A program made the translations under genes and the position numbers. 64,000 nucleotides of DNA. It comes from Ichthyophis bannanicus (taxonomy: Eukaryota; Chordata; Amphibia; Gymnophiona; Ichthyophiidae). The DNA lies in contig CM066035.1 in the NCBI GenBank assembly GCA_033557465.1, positions 245,972,869 through 246,036,868 of the forward strand, in the 5' to 3' direction. The notes under the pieces are model-generated. The model searched no databases. It saw only the letters and a list, made by a program, of their open reading frames with translations, and was not told the origin of the DNA. This document shows positions 31,441 through 42,190 of the stretch, piece by piece (the first letter of the stretch is position 1; each line of letters starts with the position of its first letter).

Positions 31441-32030
31441 TTGTTTAATTATTTAGTGTTTGTCTTAGTGGTGTGCAAGTTTCAGCCTTCTCAGCTGTAC
31501 TTACCTTGCCTCTCTCAATTAACTGGGCCTTGTGTGGTAGCCATTTTGAATTAATCTCTCTCCCCAGAGCCTGCTGTTGTTAAGCTTTTCCTGTCCTTGC
31601 CTGCCTGAGTGACTCCTCCCCCTGTGTGTGTGGTAGCCATTTTGAATTAATCTCTCTCCCCAGAGCCTGCTGTTGTTAAGCTTTTTCCTGTCCTTGCCTG
31701 CCTGAGTGACTCCTCCCCCTGACCCCCTCCCCCCGAGGTATCCTGTAACCTTGTTCCTGTTTTCTCCACGTGTGCATAGGCTGTTTTAGTTTGCTTTTCT
31801 CTGATCAGAGAAAGGCTGAACTTTTACAGAGCTCTGCTAGTGAGTGGATTTTTGCCTCCTGGGACATCTTACTGTGAGTTCTAGCTGTTTATTTAATTAT
31901 TTACTGTTTGTCTAACTGTTGTTTGTTTAATTATTTAGTGTTTGTCTTAGTGGTGTGCAAGTTTCAGCCTTCTCAGCTGTACTTACCTTGCCTCTCTCAA
32001 TTAACTGGGCCTTGTGTGGTACCCCCATCC
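31441..32030 (+). promoter_or_regulatory. CR1 5' UTR with repeated promoter-like modules
   Basis: A block of about 98 bp beginning TTGTTTAATTATTTAGTG at 31441 recurs almost unchanged at 31923 (period 482 bp). A second block of about 100 bp containing GGTAGCCATTTTGAATTAAT is duplicated in tandem near 31535 and 31630. Repeated 5' modules often act as promoters in LINEs; that role is inferred here. No TATA box is evident. Confidence 0.6.
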
Positions 32031-32348
32031 CCCTGCTGAGGGTTCAGGACAGGGTACCTTGTAACTGCCCTCTTTAATAGGACTTATCTCCCCCCCTCCC
32101 TCCCCAGCACCCACCCACCCCTGGGGAAATTGTAGTTTTATAGGTACTTGGACATCTTAGAGGAAAGGGGCTGCTCTCAGGTGCAGCTCTTAATCCAAAT
32201 CAGTCATACACAGAGGACCTGTGATTAATTAGCTTCAGGTACACAGGGTGTATTAGGGGTATTAGATACACTTTTATTAGTATAAGCATCTACACCAATC
32301 CTTATTATATACCGATTTAAAAGACCTAAACACAAGCTTTAAACTAAG

Positions 32349-33269
32349 ATGCAGTCAGAGGTCCAGCAACGAGATGGGGGTTCTCCAGTCTTTTGCATCG
32401 AGTGTCACATGTATGATTATCTCCCAGTTGGTGAGAGGTCCTACATATGCACTAAGTGCAGGGAGCTCTTTGCTCTCAGGGAACGAGTCCGTTCTCTAGA
32501 GGCTAGAGTAGCAGACCTGGAAGACATAAGAAAGACAGAGAAGTACATGGACGAGACCTACAGGGATATAGTCCTGAAGTCCCACCTCCAGTCTGGCAGC
32601 ATCCCTGTTGCCATGGAGGAGAGAGGTCACGTGACAGGAGAGCATCACCCTGGTGTGGCAGGAAGTGATCCTGTAACTAGGACCTGTCCTCCAGGTGATG
32701 TAAAACCCTCTCGCACCGAGGACGTTTCTCCAGGGCCATGTCCCCATGAGGGGAGGGTCAGGACAGCTGTTATAGTTGGTGATTCAATCATTAGGAATGT
32801 AGATAGCTGGGTGGCTGGTGGACGTGAGGATCGCCTGGTAACATGCCTGCCTGGTGCGAAGGTAGCAGATCTCACGCACCGCCTAGATAGGATCATAGAT
32901 AGTGCTGGGGGGGAGTCTGCTGTCTTGGTACATGTTGGTACCAATGACATAGGAAAATGTGGTAGGGAAGTTCTGGAGGCTAAATTTAAGCTTTTAGGTA
33001 GGAAGTTGAAATCCAGAACTTCCAGGATAGCGTTCTCCGAAATGCTTCCTGTTCCACGTGCAGGACCCAAAAGACAGGCAGAGCTCCGGAGTCTCAATGC
33101 GTGGATGAGACAATGGTGCAAGGATGAGGGTTTTGGATTTGTTAGGAACTGGGGAACATTCTGGGGAAAGGGGGGGCTCTTCCGAAGGGATGGGCTTCAC
33201 CTTAATCAGGATGGGACCAGACTGCTGGCATTAACCTTTAAAAAAGAGATAGAGAAGCTTTTAAACTAG
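32349..33269 (+). CDS. CR1 ORF1 protein with zinc motif and SGNH esterase domain
   Basis: The 306-codon ORF is intact. The N-terminus has paired CXXC motifs (C16/C19 and C34/C37) forming a zinc-finger-like module, then a short coiled coil (FALRERVRSLEARVADLE, residues 41-58). The C-terminal half is an SGNH/GDSL-type hydrolase: VIVGDS with nucleophile S146, GTND at 197-200, and D281/H284 in RRDGLHLN. CR1 ORF1 proteins are known to carry such an esterase, and all catalytic blocks are present. The stop at 33269 lies about 55 bp before the ORF2 frame opens. Confidence 0.92.
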   Translation: MQSEVQQRDGGSPVFCIECHMYDYLPVGERSYICTKCRELFALRERVRSLEARVADLEDIRKTEKYMDETYRDIVLKSHLQSGSIPVAMEERGHVTGEHHPGVAGSDPVTRTCPPGDVKPSRTEDVSPGPCPHEGRVRTAVIVGDSIIRNVDSWVAGGREDRLVTCLPGAKVADLTHRLDRIIDSAGGESAVLVHVGTNDIGKCGREVLEAKFKLLGRKLKSRTSRIAFSEMLPVPRAGPKRQAELRSLNAWMRQWCKDEGFGFVRNWGTFWGKGGLFRRDGLHLNQDGTRLLALTFKKEIEKLLN

Positions 33270-33325
33270 AAAATAGGGGAAAGCCGACAGTCACCCAGGA
33301 GCGCACGGTTCGGACAAAGGTATCC

Positions 33326-36272
33326 TTGAAGGATACTACCAAAAGCAGTGAGGTTCCAAAAGGGAGTATAGTAGCCCAAATGCCCTTGAGTAAGGAGCAG
33401 ACAGAGCATAAAGATTCCCAATTACCCATGCCTACCAATAGCCAGATTAATATTAATAAAATGCAGTCTCTAAAATGCTTGTATGCCAATGCTAGAAGTC
33501 TAAACAATAAGATGGGAGAATTAGAATATATAGCATTAAATGAGAGGTTAGATATGATTGCACTCTCAGAGACGTGGTGGAAGGAGGATAACCAGTGGGA
33601 CACTGTGATACCTGGATACAAACTATATCGTAATGATAGAGCTGAACAAATTGGTGGAGGGGTTGCGCTCTATGTTAGAGAGGGCATTGAGTCAGAAAGG
33701 ATTAAAGTTTTGCAGGGAACAAAATATGCTGTAGAATCTCTATGGATTGAAATTCCATTTATGAAGGGGAAGGTGATGGCAGTGGGAGTATACTATCGAC
33801 CACCTGGCCAGAATGAACAAATGGATGATGAAATGCTCAAAGAAATCAAGGAAGCTAACAAAAGCCACAACAGAGTAGTAATAATGGGTGATTTCAATTA
33901 CCCCGGTATCGACTGGGACAGTGTCACAGCAGGACAAGCTAAAGAGATAAAGTTTCTAGATGAAATAAATGACTGCTTCTTGGAGCAGCTGGTTCATGAA
34001 CCGACCAGAGGGGAAGCCATACTGGACCTAGTCCTTAGTGGAACGCCAGATCTGGTGCAAGAAATAAGGGTGTTGGGTCCACTTGGCAATAGTGATCATA
34101 GTATGATCATGTTTGATTTAATCAGTGGAGGACAGATAGTAAAGGAATCCACAGTACTACCTTTTAACTTTCAAAAGGGTGACTATGATAGAATGAGGAA
34201 TATAGTTCGGAAAAAACTAAAAGGAGCGGTTCCAAAGGTTAAAGACTTACAGCAAGCTTGGGTGTTATTTAAAAATACTATCCTCGAAGCCCAGACCAGC
34301 TGTATTCCACGCATTAAGAAAAGTGGAAGAAAGTCCAAAAACTGCCAGCATGGTTTAAAGGTGAGGTCAGAGAGGCTGTTGCTGCCAAAAGAGCAACCTT
34401 CAGAAAATGGAAAAAAGAGCCAAATGATGAAAACTGGAAACAGCACAAGCACTGGCAAGTTAAATGCAAAGCATTGATAAGGCAGGCAAAGCGGGAATTT
34501 GAGAAGAAACTTGCTACGGAAGCAAAAACACGAAATAAAGACTTTTTCAAGTACATTCGTAGCAAAAGGCCTGTGAGAGAGTCAATTGGACCATTAGATG
34601 ATAGAGGGGTAAAAGGGGCAGTAAGAGGAGACAAGGCTATAGCAGAGAGACTGAATGAATTCTTTGCTTCGGTCTTTACTGAGGAAGATGTAGGGTGTTA
34701 CCCAAGACTGAAGTGGTATTTAAAGGTGATACTGCAGAGGAATTGAGAGAAATATCGCTACACCGGGAAGATATATTACAACTATTTGATAAACTGAATA
34801 GTAGCAAATCACCTGGACCGGATGGTATACATCCCAGAGTGTTGAAAGAACTGAAATATGAGATTGCAGACCTGTTATTGGTAATCTGTGAACTTTCATT
34901 AAAATCATCTGTAATACCTGAAGATTGGAGGGTCGCCAACGTAACACCAATTTTTAAAAAGGGTTCCAGGGGTGACCCGGGAAATTACAGACCGGTGAGC
35001 CTGACGTCAGTACCAGGGAAAATGGTAGAAGCCATCATAAAGAACAAAATTACACAGCATGTAGATAGTCATGGCCTAATGGGAGACAGCCAACATGGCT
35101 TTAGACAAGGCAGATCTTGTCTTACTAATCTGATCTGTTTTTTTGAAGGTGTGCATAAACAGGTAGACAAAGGTGAGTCGGTTGATATAGTGTATCTGGA
35201 CTTTCAGAAAGCTTTTGACAAGGTCCCCCATCAGAGACTTTTGGCGAAGCTAAAAAGTCATGGGATAGGAGGCAGTGTACTATTGTGGATCGGGAACTGG
35301 TTAAAAGATAGAAAGCAGAGGGTAGGGCTAAATGGCCAATATTCCCAATGGAAAAAGGTGAATAGTGGAGTACCCCAGGGATCTGTACTGGGTCCGCTAC
35401 TTTTTGACATATTCATAAATGACCTGGAAAAGGGAATAACTAGTGAGGTAATCAAATTTGCAGATGACACAAAACTGTTTAAAGTTGTTAAAACCCAAGA
35501 GGATTGTGGAAAACTGCAGGAGGATCTGGATAAATTGGAAGACTGGGCATCCAAATGGCAGATGAAATTTAATGTGGACAAGTGCAAAGTTATGCACCTA
35601 GGAAAGAACAACCCACACTATAGTTACAAGATGCAAGGCTCCACATTAGAAACCACCACCCAGGAAAAAGATTTAGGAGTCATCGTGGATAACATGTTAA
35701 AACCCTCCGCCCAGTGTGCAGCGGCGGCCAAGAAAGCAAATAGAATGCTAGGTATCCTAAGGAAAGGGATGGAGAATAAAACAAAGGATATTATAATGCC
35801 TCTGTATCGCTCCATGGTACGACCGCACCTTGAATATTGTGTGCAATTCTGGTCACCGTATCTTAAAAAGGACATAGAGTTATTAGAAAAAGTACAGAGA
35901 AGAGCCACCAAATTGGTGAAGGGGATGGAAGGCTACTCCTATGAAGAGAGGCTAAAAAGGTTAGGGCTCTTTAACCTAGAAAAGAGGCGGCTGAGGGGAG
36001 ATATGATAGAGGTGTATAAATTAATGAATGGAGTGGAACGGATAAACGTGGATAAATTGTTTACGCTATCAGAATATAGAAGGACTAGGGGGCATGTAAT
36101 GAAGCTACAGGGTAAACTATTTAAGACAAATAGGAGAAAATATTTCTTCTCTCAACGTGTAATCAAACTCTGGAATCTGTTACCGGAGGATGTAGTAAGG
36201 GCTGTTAGTATAGCTGGGTTTAAAAAAGGTTTGGACAAGTTCCTGGAGGAAAGGTCCATAAACCACTATTAA
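33326..36272 (+). pseudogene. CR1 ORF2 (endonuclease-reverse transcriptase), two 1-nt frameshifts
   Basis: The endonuclease occupies roughly 33460-34140: YANARSLNNK, ALSETWWKED, MGDFNYPGIDW and GNSDHSMIMF supply the APE-type catalytic residues. The reverse transcriptase occupies 34780-35700: DGIHPRVLKEL, YLDFQKAFDKVPH, GVPQGSVLGPLLF and KFADDTKLF (catalytic box). The C-terminal part ends at NHY before TAA. The frame shifts near 34335 (an A-run) and near 34692, both looking like single-base losses, so this copy is dead although otherwise full length. The first in-frame start is not certain; coding similarity is clear from about 33470. Confidence 0.92.
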
Positions 36273-36452
36273 AAAGGGACCCAGGATATCAATGCTTGGC
36301 CTAGTACAAGCACTGCAGAACCTGTGTCTTTTGGGGAAACTGCTAGGTACGTATGACCTAGATTGGCCACTGTTGGAAACAGGATACTGGGCTTGATGGA
36401 CCTCGGTCTGACCCAGTATGGCATTTCTTATGTTCTTATGTTCTTATGTTCT

Positions 36453-36712
36453 TAAATGCTGCCCGGGCGAACCATCATTTGGAATTTGAAGGTCACAAAG
36501 TCTCCTTCTTCCCTGACTTGGCAAAGCCTACCGTTGACCGACGGAAGAAACTCCTTGCTTTTCGCCCTCGACTTCAACAGCTACAGGCTCGCTTTGGCCT
36601 GTTGTATCCCGCGAAACTCCGAGTGACTCTCCACAACCAAACCAGGACATTCGAAGATCCTGATCTACTATCAACATTTTTAGACTCCAAAGAGGCAGAG
36701 CAGATGCGCTAA
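36453..36712 (+). pseudogene. L1 ORF1 protein, C-terminal domain after the CR1
   Basis: The translation resumes with NAARANHHLEFEGHKVSFFPDL and RKKLLAFRPRLQQL, the C-terminal domain of L1 ORF1p that binds nucleic acid. It ends at TAA (36710-36712). It joins in sense with 31434 across the CR1. Confidence 0.88.
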
Positions 36713-37143
36713 TCCAACGATGTGGACTTTTATTCGCCGGCTCTGTCCGCCATTTTGAAGGGCCCGATGCGGCGGTCACAGTCAAGCACAGAGACTTCCT
36801 GGACTTTCTTTCTTTCTTTTTATGACTCTTGTTTTGTGGTCTCCTCTCCCTCCATGATGTGTGCCTCGGTCGGACTCGGAGCACGCACAGTCCTACAGGT
36901 TATGTGTTTTTTCAATTTTGGCCTTCTCTGGGGCTTCTCCCCGCAGACACATGGTCGCCAGTAATTTTTGGGGTTTTGCTTCTTCTCTACCGCGCTGCGG
37001 TTTTTCTTTTTTAATGTGGGGCGCTTCATTATGTTATCTAAGCTTAGTTTCTTTTATGCCATATGTACAGCCTGATACAGTCAATATGAGGGACATTGTG
37101 AAATTAGGTGCGCTATCATGCTCAGAATTTTTAACTTGTCTGA
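36713..37143 (+). other. L1 inter-ORF spacer
   Basis: About 430 bp between the ORF1 stop and the ORF2 ATG. It is T-rich, with stops in all frames and no recognised motif. It is longer than the short spacer of mammalian L1s. Confidence 0.6.
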
Positions 37144-40100
37144 ATGGCTTTATGTAAAATTTTATCACTCAACGTAAAGGGCATTAATAGTCCAATCAAA
37201 AGAAAGAAAATCCTTAGCTATCTTAGCCATGAGCATGCTGATTTAGCGTTTCTTCAGGAAACGCACTTAAACTCTGCTGAAACACTGAAACTCAATGTTA
37301 AGCCTTACATGGTGGCTGCCTATTCTCCCGCCGTTTCTAAACGGTGCGGGGTTGCCATACTGGTTAAGAAATCTTTGCAAGCTACTGTAATTGATACTAG
37401 CGCTGACAAGGAGGGTAGATGGGCCCGAGTACATCTTAAGGTCGGAGATAGTGAATTCACATGTATTTGCATTTATGCCCCGAATGTGGACAACCCTGCT
37501 TACTATGCAAGTATTGCGCAGTTGGCACAGGCCTCTGCCAATACTCCATTAGTACTTGGTGGTGACTTTAATCAAGTGTTAGACCCTCTGATAGATAGAC
37601 AGCCGCCAAGAACGAGTAGTCCACCCAAGAGTCTTGCTACCCTTACAGCTCTGATGCAAGATCTTGCGCTGGTAGATATATGGAGGCTGCTTCACCCCTC
37701 CGACTTAGAGTTCACTTTCTTTTCTGCCCCCCATCACTCCCAATCTAGAATAGATTTCTTTCTCATTTCCAAAGCACTGATTTCTCAAGTAGACACGACT
37801 AGGACTCATCCTCTCCATATTTCAGATCATGCTGCCATATCTTTATCATTACGTGTCACTGCGCGGGACGATTCTCCCCGAGCTTGGTTTTTTGATAGAT
37901 CCCTACTGGGTCAAAAAGATTTTCAGATCGATATAAAGGCCGCTATCCAAGATTATTTTCATTTTAACTCACCCCATGATACAGCGGGCTGGGCTTGGTG
38001 GGAGGGTTTTAAAGCATCTATCCGTGCCACTATAACTAGCTATCAAATTCGGCAGGGGAAACAAAGAAAGCAGCTTTTACTGACTCTAGAGCAGCAGATA
38101 CAAGCTGGGGAGCGTCTCCTCACGTCCCGTACTGACCCATGTATTTTACTCCGTTTACAACGCTTGCGTTTTCAATACAATCAGCTTTTGCACACTGCTG
38201 CTGTTAAAAATATTGAATCACAACAAGGGCTTTATTATCGGGAAAATAATCGTGCTGGCAAATTATTAGCAAATGCCCTAAAAGGTCGAAAAGAAGCCAA
38301 GCGTGTTACCGCCCTCCGCAATCCGTCAGGGGGGGGCTTGGTCACTAAAGATACCGAAATCTTAGAACTCTTTCGTGACTTTTATACTCGGCTTTATCAA
38401 TCTGAATGTGATTTTGAGCCAGATGTATTTGAACGCTTACTTTCAGGAGTACAAAGACCGACCCTATCTGACGAAGATAGAGTGGCCTTAGACACACCAT
38501 TTACTGTCTCAGAAATTCATTCTGCTATCAAGAAATGTGCCTCAGGTCGAGCCGCAGGCCCAGACGGTCTCCCCGCTGAATTTTACAAAACCTTTCACGC
38601 TGATTTAGCTCCAGTTTTGAAAATTTATTTTTCTGCTCTGGCCGAGGAGGGTTCTCCTTCTGGGTCCTTTTCAATGGCAAATGTAGTAGTTTTTGAGAAA
38701 GAGGGGAGAGACCCGCAACTAACAGCTAATTATCGTCCAATTTCCCTCCTAAACGCGGACTATAAAATCTTTGCCACCATTCTCTCTACCCGGCTCTCGG
38801 ATAGGATGCCTACCTTAATACACCCAGATCAATGCGGTTTCATTCCTGGTAGATCGACTGCTGACAATGCTCGGACTCTATGCCATGTATTGACTACCGC
38901 AGTTAATCTTGATCGCCCATTTGTTGGCCTCTCACTTGATGCTGAGAAGGCCTTCGATCGCTTAGAGTGGCCCTTCCTGTTTGCAGTCCTCCGCTGGTAC
39001 GGATTCGGGGAAGGTTTTCTCCGTTGTCTTCGCACCATGCACGCTCAGCCTACAGCCAGTATATGTGCAAATGCTTTAAAGTCTCAACCTTTTCCCCTTC
39101 AACGCGGCACTCGCCAGGGATGCCCACTGTCTCCACTCCTCTTCGATCTTGCACTCGAACCCTTGGCTTTACTAATCCGGCAATCGGAGGAGATTCATGG
39201 AGTCCCCTTCACCCATAGGGAAATCAAAATTTCAGCGTATGCTGATGATCTTATGCTCTTTGTCTCTATAGACTCAGTACCGGCTGTCTTAGAGCAAATT
39301 GGTAAATACTCACAACTGTCCGGTTATAAGATAAATTGGACCAAGTCGGTAGCCTTTCCATTAAATCCTCTGCTTCATCAGGCAGATATGCAATCCTTCC
39401 CCTTTTTATGGCAACCTCGCATGGTCAAATACCTTGGGGTTCACTATTGTTCTCCTTTGGAAGACACTATCTCCTTCAATGCCAAAGACTTAACCTCTAA
39501 AGTCCGGGCGCTTACTCACCGCTGGACTCCTTTAACGCTTACCTGGTGGGGCCGATTAGAAACCATAAAAATGATGATTGTTCCGAAAGTGAATTATATC
39601 TTAGAAATGGTGCCCTGTCTCTTCCCTCGACGTATATATAAAGATATCGAGGGCCTTCTGACTAGATACTTGTGGCAAAATAAGACACCTAGGATAGCGA
39701 AACATAAGCTGCAAGCAGATAAGGAATATGGGGGTGTCAGATTCCCTGATTTCCTGAAGTATCATCAATCTTTTCTTCTCAAACAAGGTGCTCGTTGGCT
39801 GGAAGATCCAGTACCGAGTAGACCTGTGTGGCTAGACATAGAAGAGGACCTTTGCAAACCGATTCCTCTTACTTTTCTCCCTGGTATGACTCTTCCATCA
39901 GACTCTCACTTCCCACCAATGCTTTTAGACACCTTAGGTGCCTATAATAATCTCATGCAATCTTTAGACTCCCGACTCTGTCCGTTAGACAAACTCCCAC
40001 TTTGGTACAACACTCGATTTAGAATACAAAATAAACCGATGGCGTGGAGCCCCTGGTACACTAGGGGCATTTGGATTCCTAGCCAATTGTTCCATGAAGG

Positions 40101-41040
40101 TCGCTGGAAAACTTTTAGTGAATTGCAAATTGAATTTGGTCTCCCAGCGAAACACTACTTTCAGTTGGTGCAACTTCAGCATTGCCTTAGGAGTGCTAAG
40201 GTGCTCCCGCCATCGGCCTCCCCTACACAAGGTTGGTTGGAGACTATCCGATCTATCGGTAGTTCACCGGGTGTAGCATCCAATTTTTACAAAACCTTAT
40301 GTAATGCTATAACTAGGGATACCCCTATAGCGCAGAAAGCATGGGAGAGAGAACTGCATGTGACTTTGACCCCGGAGCAATGGAGCCTTGTCTGGAGTAG
40401 AGTGACACGGGTCTCCCGATCCGCCTCACTCACTCAGACACTCTTCTTTCTAGCCCACCGGTGTTTTTACACTCCTGACAGATTAGCCAAATGGAACACT
40501 GCTCAGGGCAATAATTGTTGGACATGTCATGCGGCCATTGGTTCACTACCTCATGTTATGTATGAATGTCCCGCACTACAGTATTACTGGAGTCGGGTCT
40601 GGGGCCGTATCCAGTCTATTTTGCACTTTCAAGAGCCCCTTTCTTGGAGGATAGTGGGACTTCGCTCAGCAGCGGGGATCCCCTCTCTTCCAAAAACGGC
40701 TTACTTCCTTTTGGACTTTATGCTAGGTATTGCTATTTCCCTAATTACGAAATACTGGAAAAATAGCTCCCAGTTGAGCCCCAATGAATGGTGGAATCAT
40801 GTCTGTCTCTACAGTAAATATGAACAAATACCTCGTATGTTTGCTTCCCCCATTCAGACTCCTCATCATCGGTCTAAATGGAAGATGCTCAATGACTATG
40901 TACATTCTGCTCAATGCTCTCATCTGACTGTCTCAATTTATATATATCTTTGTCTCATGATTATTCTGTATCGCAGATACTCTTTTGATTGTTTTGCTGT
41001 ACAATCACGTTTGTTTGGAAGCGCTCACATGCTGACATAA
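37144..41040 (+). CDS. L1 ORF2 protein, intact endonuclease-reverse transcriptase
   Basis: The frame is 1298 codons long, normal for L1 ORF2p, with no stop. The APE endonuclease lies at residues 1-235: LNVKGINSPIKRKK, LQETHL with Glu near 39, GGDFNQVLD, SRIDFFLIS and ISDHAAISL. The reverse transcriptase lies at about 440-800: GPDGLPAEFYK, SLDAEKAFDRLEW (motif A), RGTRQGCPLSPLLFDL (motif B) and AYADDLMLF with YADD at 699-702. A CCHC-type motif (C1125, C1128, H1137, C1142) marks the C-terminal Cys domain. All catalytic residues I can check are present. With ORF1 split by the CR1 the locus should not move by itself, but ORF2p could still be made. Confidence 0.95.
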   Translation: MALCKILSLNVKGINSPIKRKKILSYLSHEHADLAFLQETHLNSAETLKLNVKPYMVAAYSPAVSKRCGVAILVKKSLQATVIDTSADKEGRWARVHLKVGDSEFTCICIYAPNVDNPAYYASIAQLAQASANTPLVLGGDFNQVLDPLIDRQPPRTSSPPKSLATLTALMQDLALVDIWRLLHPSDLEFTFFSAPHHSQSRIDFFLISKALISQVDTTRTHPLHISDHAAISLSLRVTARDDSPRAWFFDRSLLGQKDFQIDIKAAIQDYFHFNSPHDTAGWAWWEGFKASIRATITSYQIRQGKQRKQLLLTLEQQIQAGERLLTSRTDPCILLRLQRLRFQYNQLLHTAAVKNIESQQGLYYRENNRAGKLLANALKGRKEAKRVTALRNPSGGGLVTKDTEILELFRDFYTRLYQSECDFEPDVFERLLSGVQRPTLSDEDRVALDTPFTVSEIHSAIKKCASGRAAGPDGLPAEFYKTFHADLAPVLKIYFSALAEEGSPSGSFSMANVVVFEKEGRDPQLTANYRPISLLNADYKIFATILSTRLSDRMPTLIHPDQCGFIPGRSTADNARTLCHVLTTAVNLDRPFVGLSLDAEKAFDRLEWPFLFAVLRWYGFGEGFLRCLRTMHAQPTASICANALKSQPFPLQRGTRQGCPLSPLLFDLALEPLALLIRQSEEIHGVPFTHREIKISAYADDLMLFVSIDSVPAVLEQIGKYSQLSGYKINWTKSVAFPLNPLLHQADMQSFPFLWQPRMVKYLGVHYCSPLEDTISFNAKDLTSKVRALTHRWTPLTLTWWGRLETIKMMIVPKVNYILEMVPCLFPRRIYKDIEGLLTRYLWQNKTPRIAKHKLQADKEYGGVRFPDFLKYHQSFLLKQGARWLEDPVPSRPVWLDIEEDLCKPIPLTFLPGMTLPSDSHFPPMLLDTLGAYNNLMQSLDSRLCPLDKLPLWYNTRFRIQNKPMAWSPWYTRGIWIPSQLFHEGRWKTFSELQIEFGLPAKHYFQLVQLQHCLRSAKVLPPSASPTQGWLETIRSIGSSPGVASNFYKTLCNAITRDTPIAQKAWERELHVTLTPEQWSLVWSRVTRVSRSASLTQTLFFLAHRCFYTPDRLAKWNTAQGNNCWTCHAAIGSLPHVMYECPALQYYWSRVWGRIQSILHFQEPLSWRIVGLRSAAGIPSLPKTAYFLLDFMLGIAISLITKYWKNSSQLSPNEWWNHVCLYSKYEQIPRMFASPIQTPHHRSKWKMLNDYVHSAQCSHLTVSIYIYLCLMIILYRRYSFDCFAVQSRLFGSAHMLT

Positions 41041-41174
41041 TCAGCTAGAGAAGAAGCGGGGGGGTGGGGGGTAATTGGGTTTACTTTTCTTTATTGTATA
41101 ATTGTATTGTTTCCTTTGGTGTGTTGTTTCTTTTGTTTGTTGCAAAATGAAAATAAAAGTTTCAAAAAAAAAAA
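41041..41174 (+). other. L1 3' UTR with G-rich tract and poly-A
   Basis: About 134 bp with a G-run tract (41058-41079, GGGGGGGTGGGGGGT) that could form a G-quadruplex, as reported for many L1 3' UTRs. An AATAAA at 41152 precedes the A-run. The right target duplication follows at 41175. Confidence 0.85.
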
Positions 41175-41190
41175 GAAAGGTCTTGATTTA

Positions 41191-42187
41191 GTGCAGCACT
41201 AAAGATGGTAGGTGAATTCTTGAATCCTTGGGGTAATCTTGTCCAGGTAAGTTGGCCCCCTCTTCCAGAGATGGGGTCCTGCCATTTTAATGCAAACAAT
41301 ATTTGGCTTACAGGGGCTAATCTTATGCAAAAGAATGCATCTTTCAAATCCAGTACAGTGAAATGGGTAGCTTCAGCAGGTATCAGTCCTAGGAGGGTGT
41401 AAGGATTGGGTACGACTGGATGTATGGTCTCAGCTGCATCATTCACTCTTCTCAAATCTTGCACTGGGCGATAATCATCTGTCCCAGGTTTCTTTACTGG
41501 CAAAAGTGGGGTGTTCCATGGGGATTGACATACTTTTAGTAGGCCATACTCAAGCAATCTTTGTAGGTGGCGATGAATGCCTTCAATTGCGGCTCTTGGG
41601 AGAGGGTACTGTTTGACGTGCACTGGTGTAGCACTAGGCTTGAGGGTTACAATCACTGGAGCTATATGTTTGGCTAGGCCTGGGGGGCTGCCTTCTGCCC
41701 ATACTCCAGGTGGTGCATCAATACTTTTCAAAGTTTGTTCGAAATAGGTATCTTGAATCGAATCATCAATATAGTATCTCCATTCTTCTTCTCGGGGAAC
41801 CGTCAGCAGCATCACTCCTGCTGGTTTGGTTTGGGGATTTACTGTCATTTGCATTTCTCCTTGCTCAGAGAAAGATATTTGTGCTTGAAGCTTGGCTAAC
41901 ATATCTCGTCCCAGTAGTGGCACTGGACATTCGGGCATGTAAAGGAATTGATGAGTTACTTGCTGTCCTCCCAGACTGCATATTCGGTTTTGAAGGAAAG
42001 ACTTTGTGGCTTTGGCACCAGTTGCTCCTATAATGGTGACTGCTTTTGTAGTGAATGGGGCTATCTTTTTGTCTATTACTGAATGTTGTGCTCCAGTATC
42101 AACCATAAAGTCCATAATTTGGTCTCCTATTTGTATTCCGACCATAGGCTCCTGGAGACCTAAAGCAAACTTGGAGCCCGGTCTGTC
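41191..42187 (-). pseudogene. pol: ERV pro-pol, first half: protease and RT fingers
   Basis: Translation continues in frame after the gag amber codon. The protease carries FMVDTGAQHSVID (catalytic DTGA) and a PLLGRDML block. The reverse-transcriptase N-terminus shows KQYPLPRAAIEGI, WNTPLLPVKKPG, YRPVQDLRRVN, FTVLDLKDAFFCIRL (motif A) and WTRLPQGFKNSP (motif B). The L1 interrupts it after NQDLS, just before the YVDD box. These motifs are characteristic of gammaretrovirus-type Pol. Confidence 0.92.
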
Positions 42188-42190
42188 CTA
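42188..42190 (-). promoter_or_regulatory. Gag-Pol amber codon (presumed read-through site)
   Basis: Gag ends at TAG, and the pro-pol frame continues in the same frame directly after it (GAC AGA CCG). Gammaretroviruses use suppression of a UAG at this position to make Gag-Pol. The downstream structure needed for it was not examined. Confidence 0.75.

Larger units (their letters stand above)
31437..36452 (+). mobile_element. Near-complete CR1 LINE (subfamily a) inside L1 ORF1
   Basis: This copy includes a 5' UTR of about 0.9 kb with internal repeats, ORF1 (32349-33269), ORF2 (33326-36272, two frameshifts) and a 3' UTR ending in TTCTTATG repeats. L1 ORF1 sequence flanks it on both sides, sharing only TTAA at the junctions. 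It is in the same orientation as the L1. It is the best copy in the window of the subfamily also seen at 1-981, 45480-47737 and 50001-52160. Confidence 0.92.
30712..41174 (+). mobile_element. Full-length L1 LINE inside ERV pol, itself carrying a CR1
   Basis: It starts with a G-run and GGCGGAGCC, recalling mammalian L1 5' starts. It continues with a 5' UTR of about 110 bp, ORF1 (split by a CR1), a spacer of about 430 bp, ORF2 (intact), a 3' UTR with a G-rich tract and a poly-A. Perfect 16-bp target duplications flank it. It is antisense to the ERV. Without the CR1 it is about 5.4 kb, a normal full L1 length. Confidence 0.93.
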
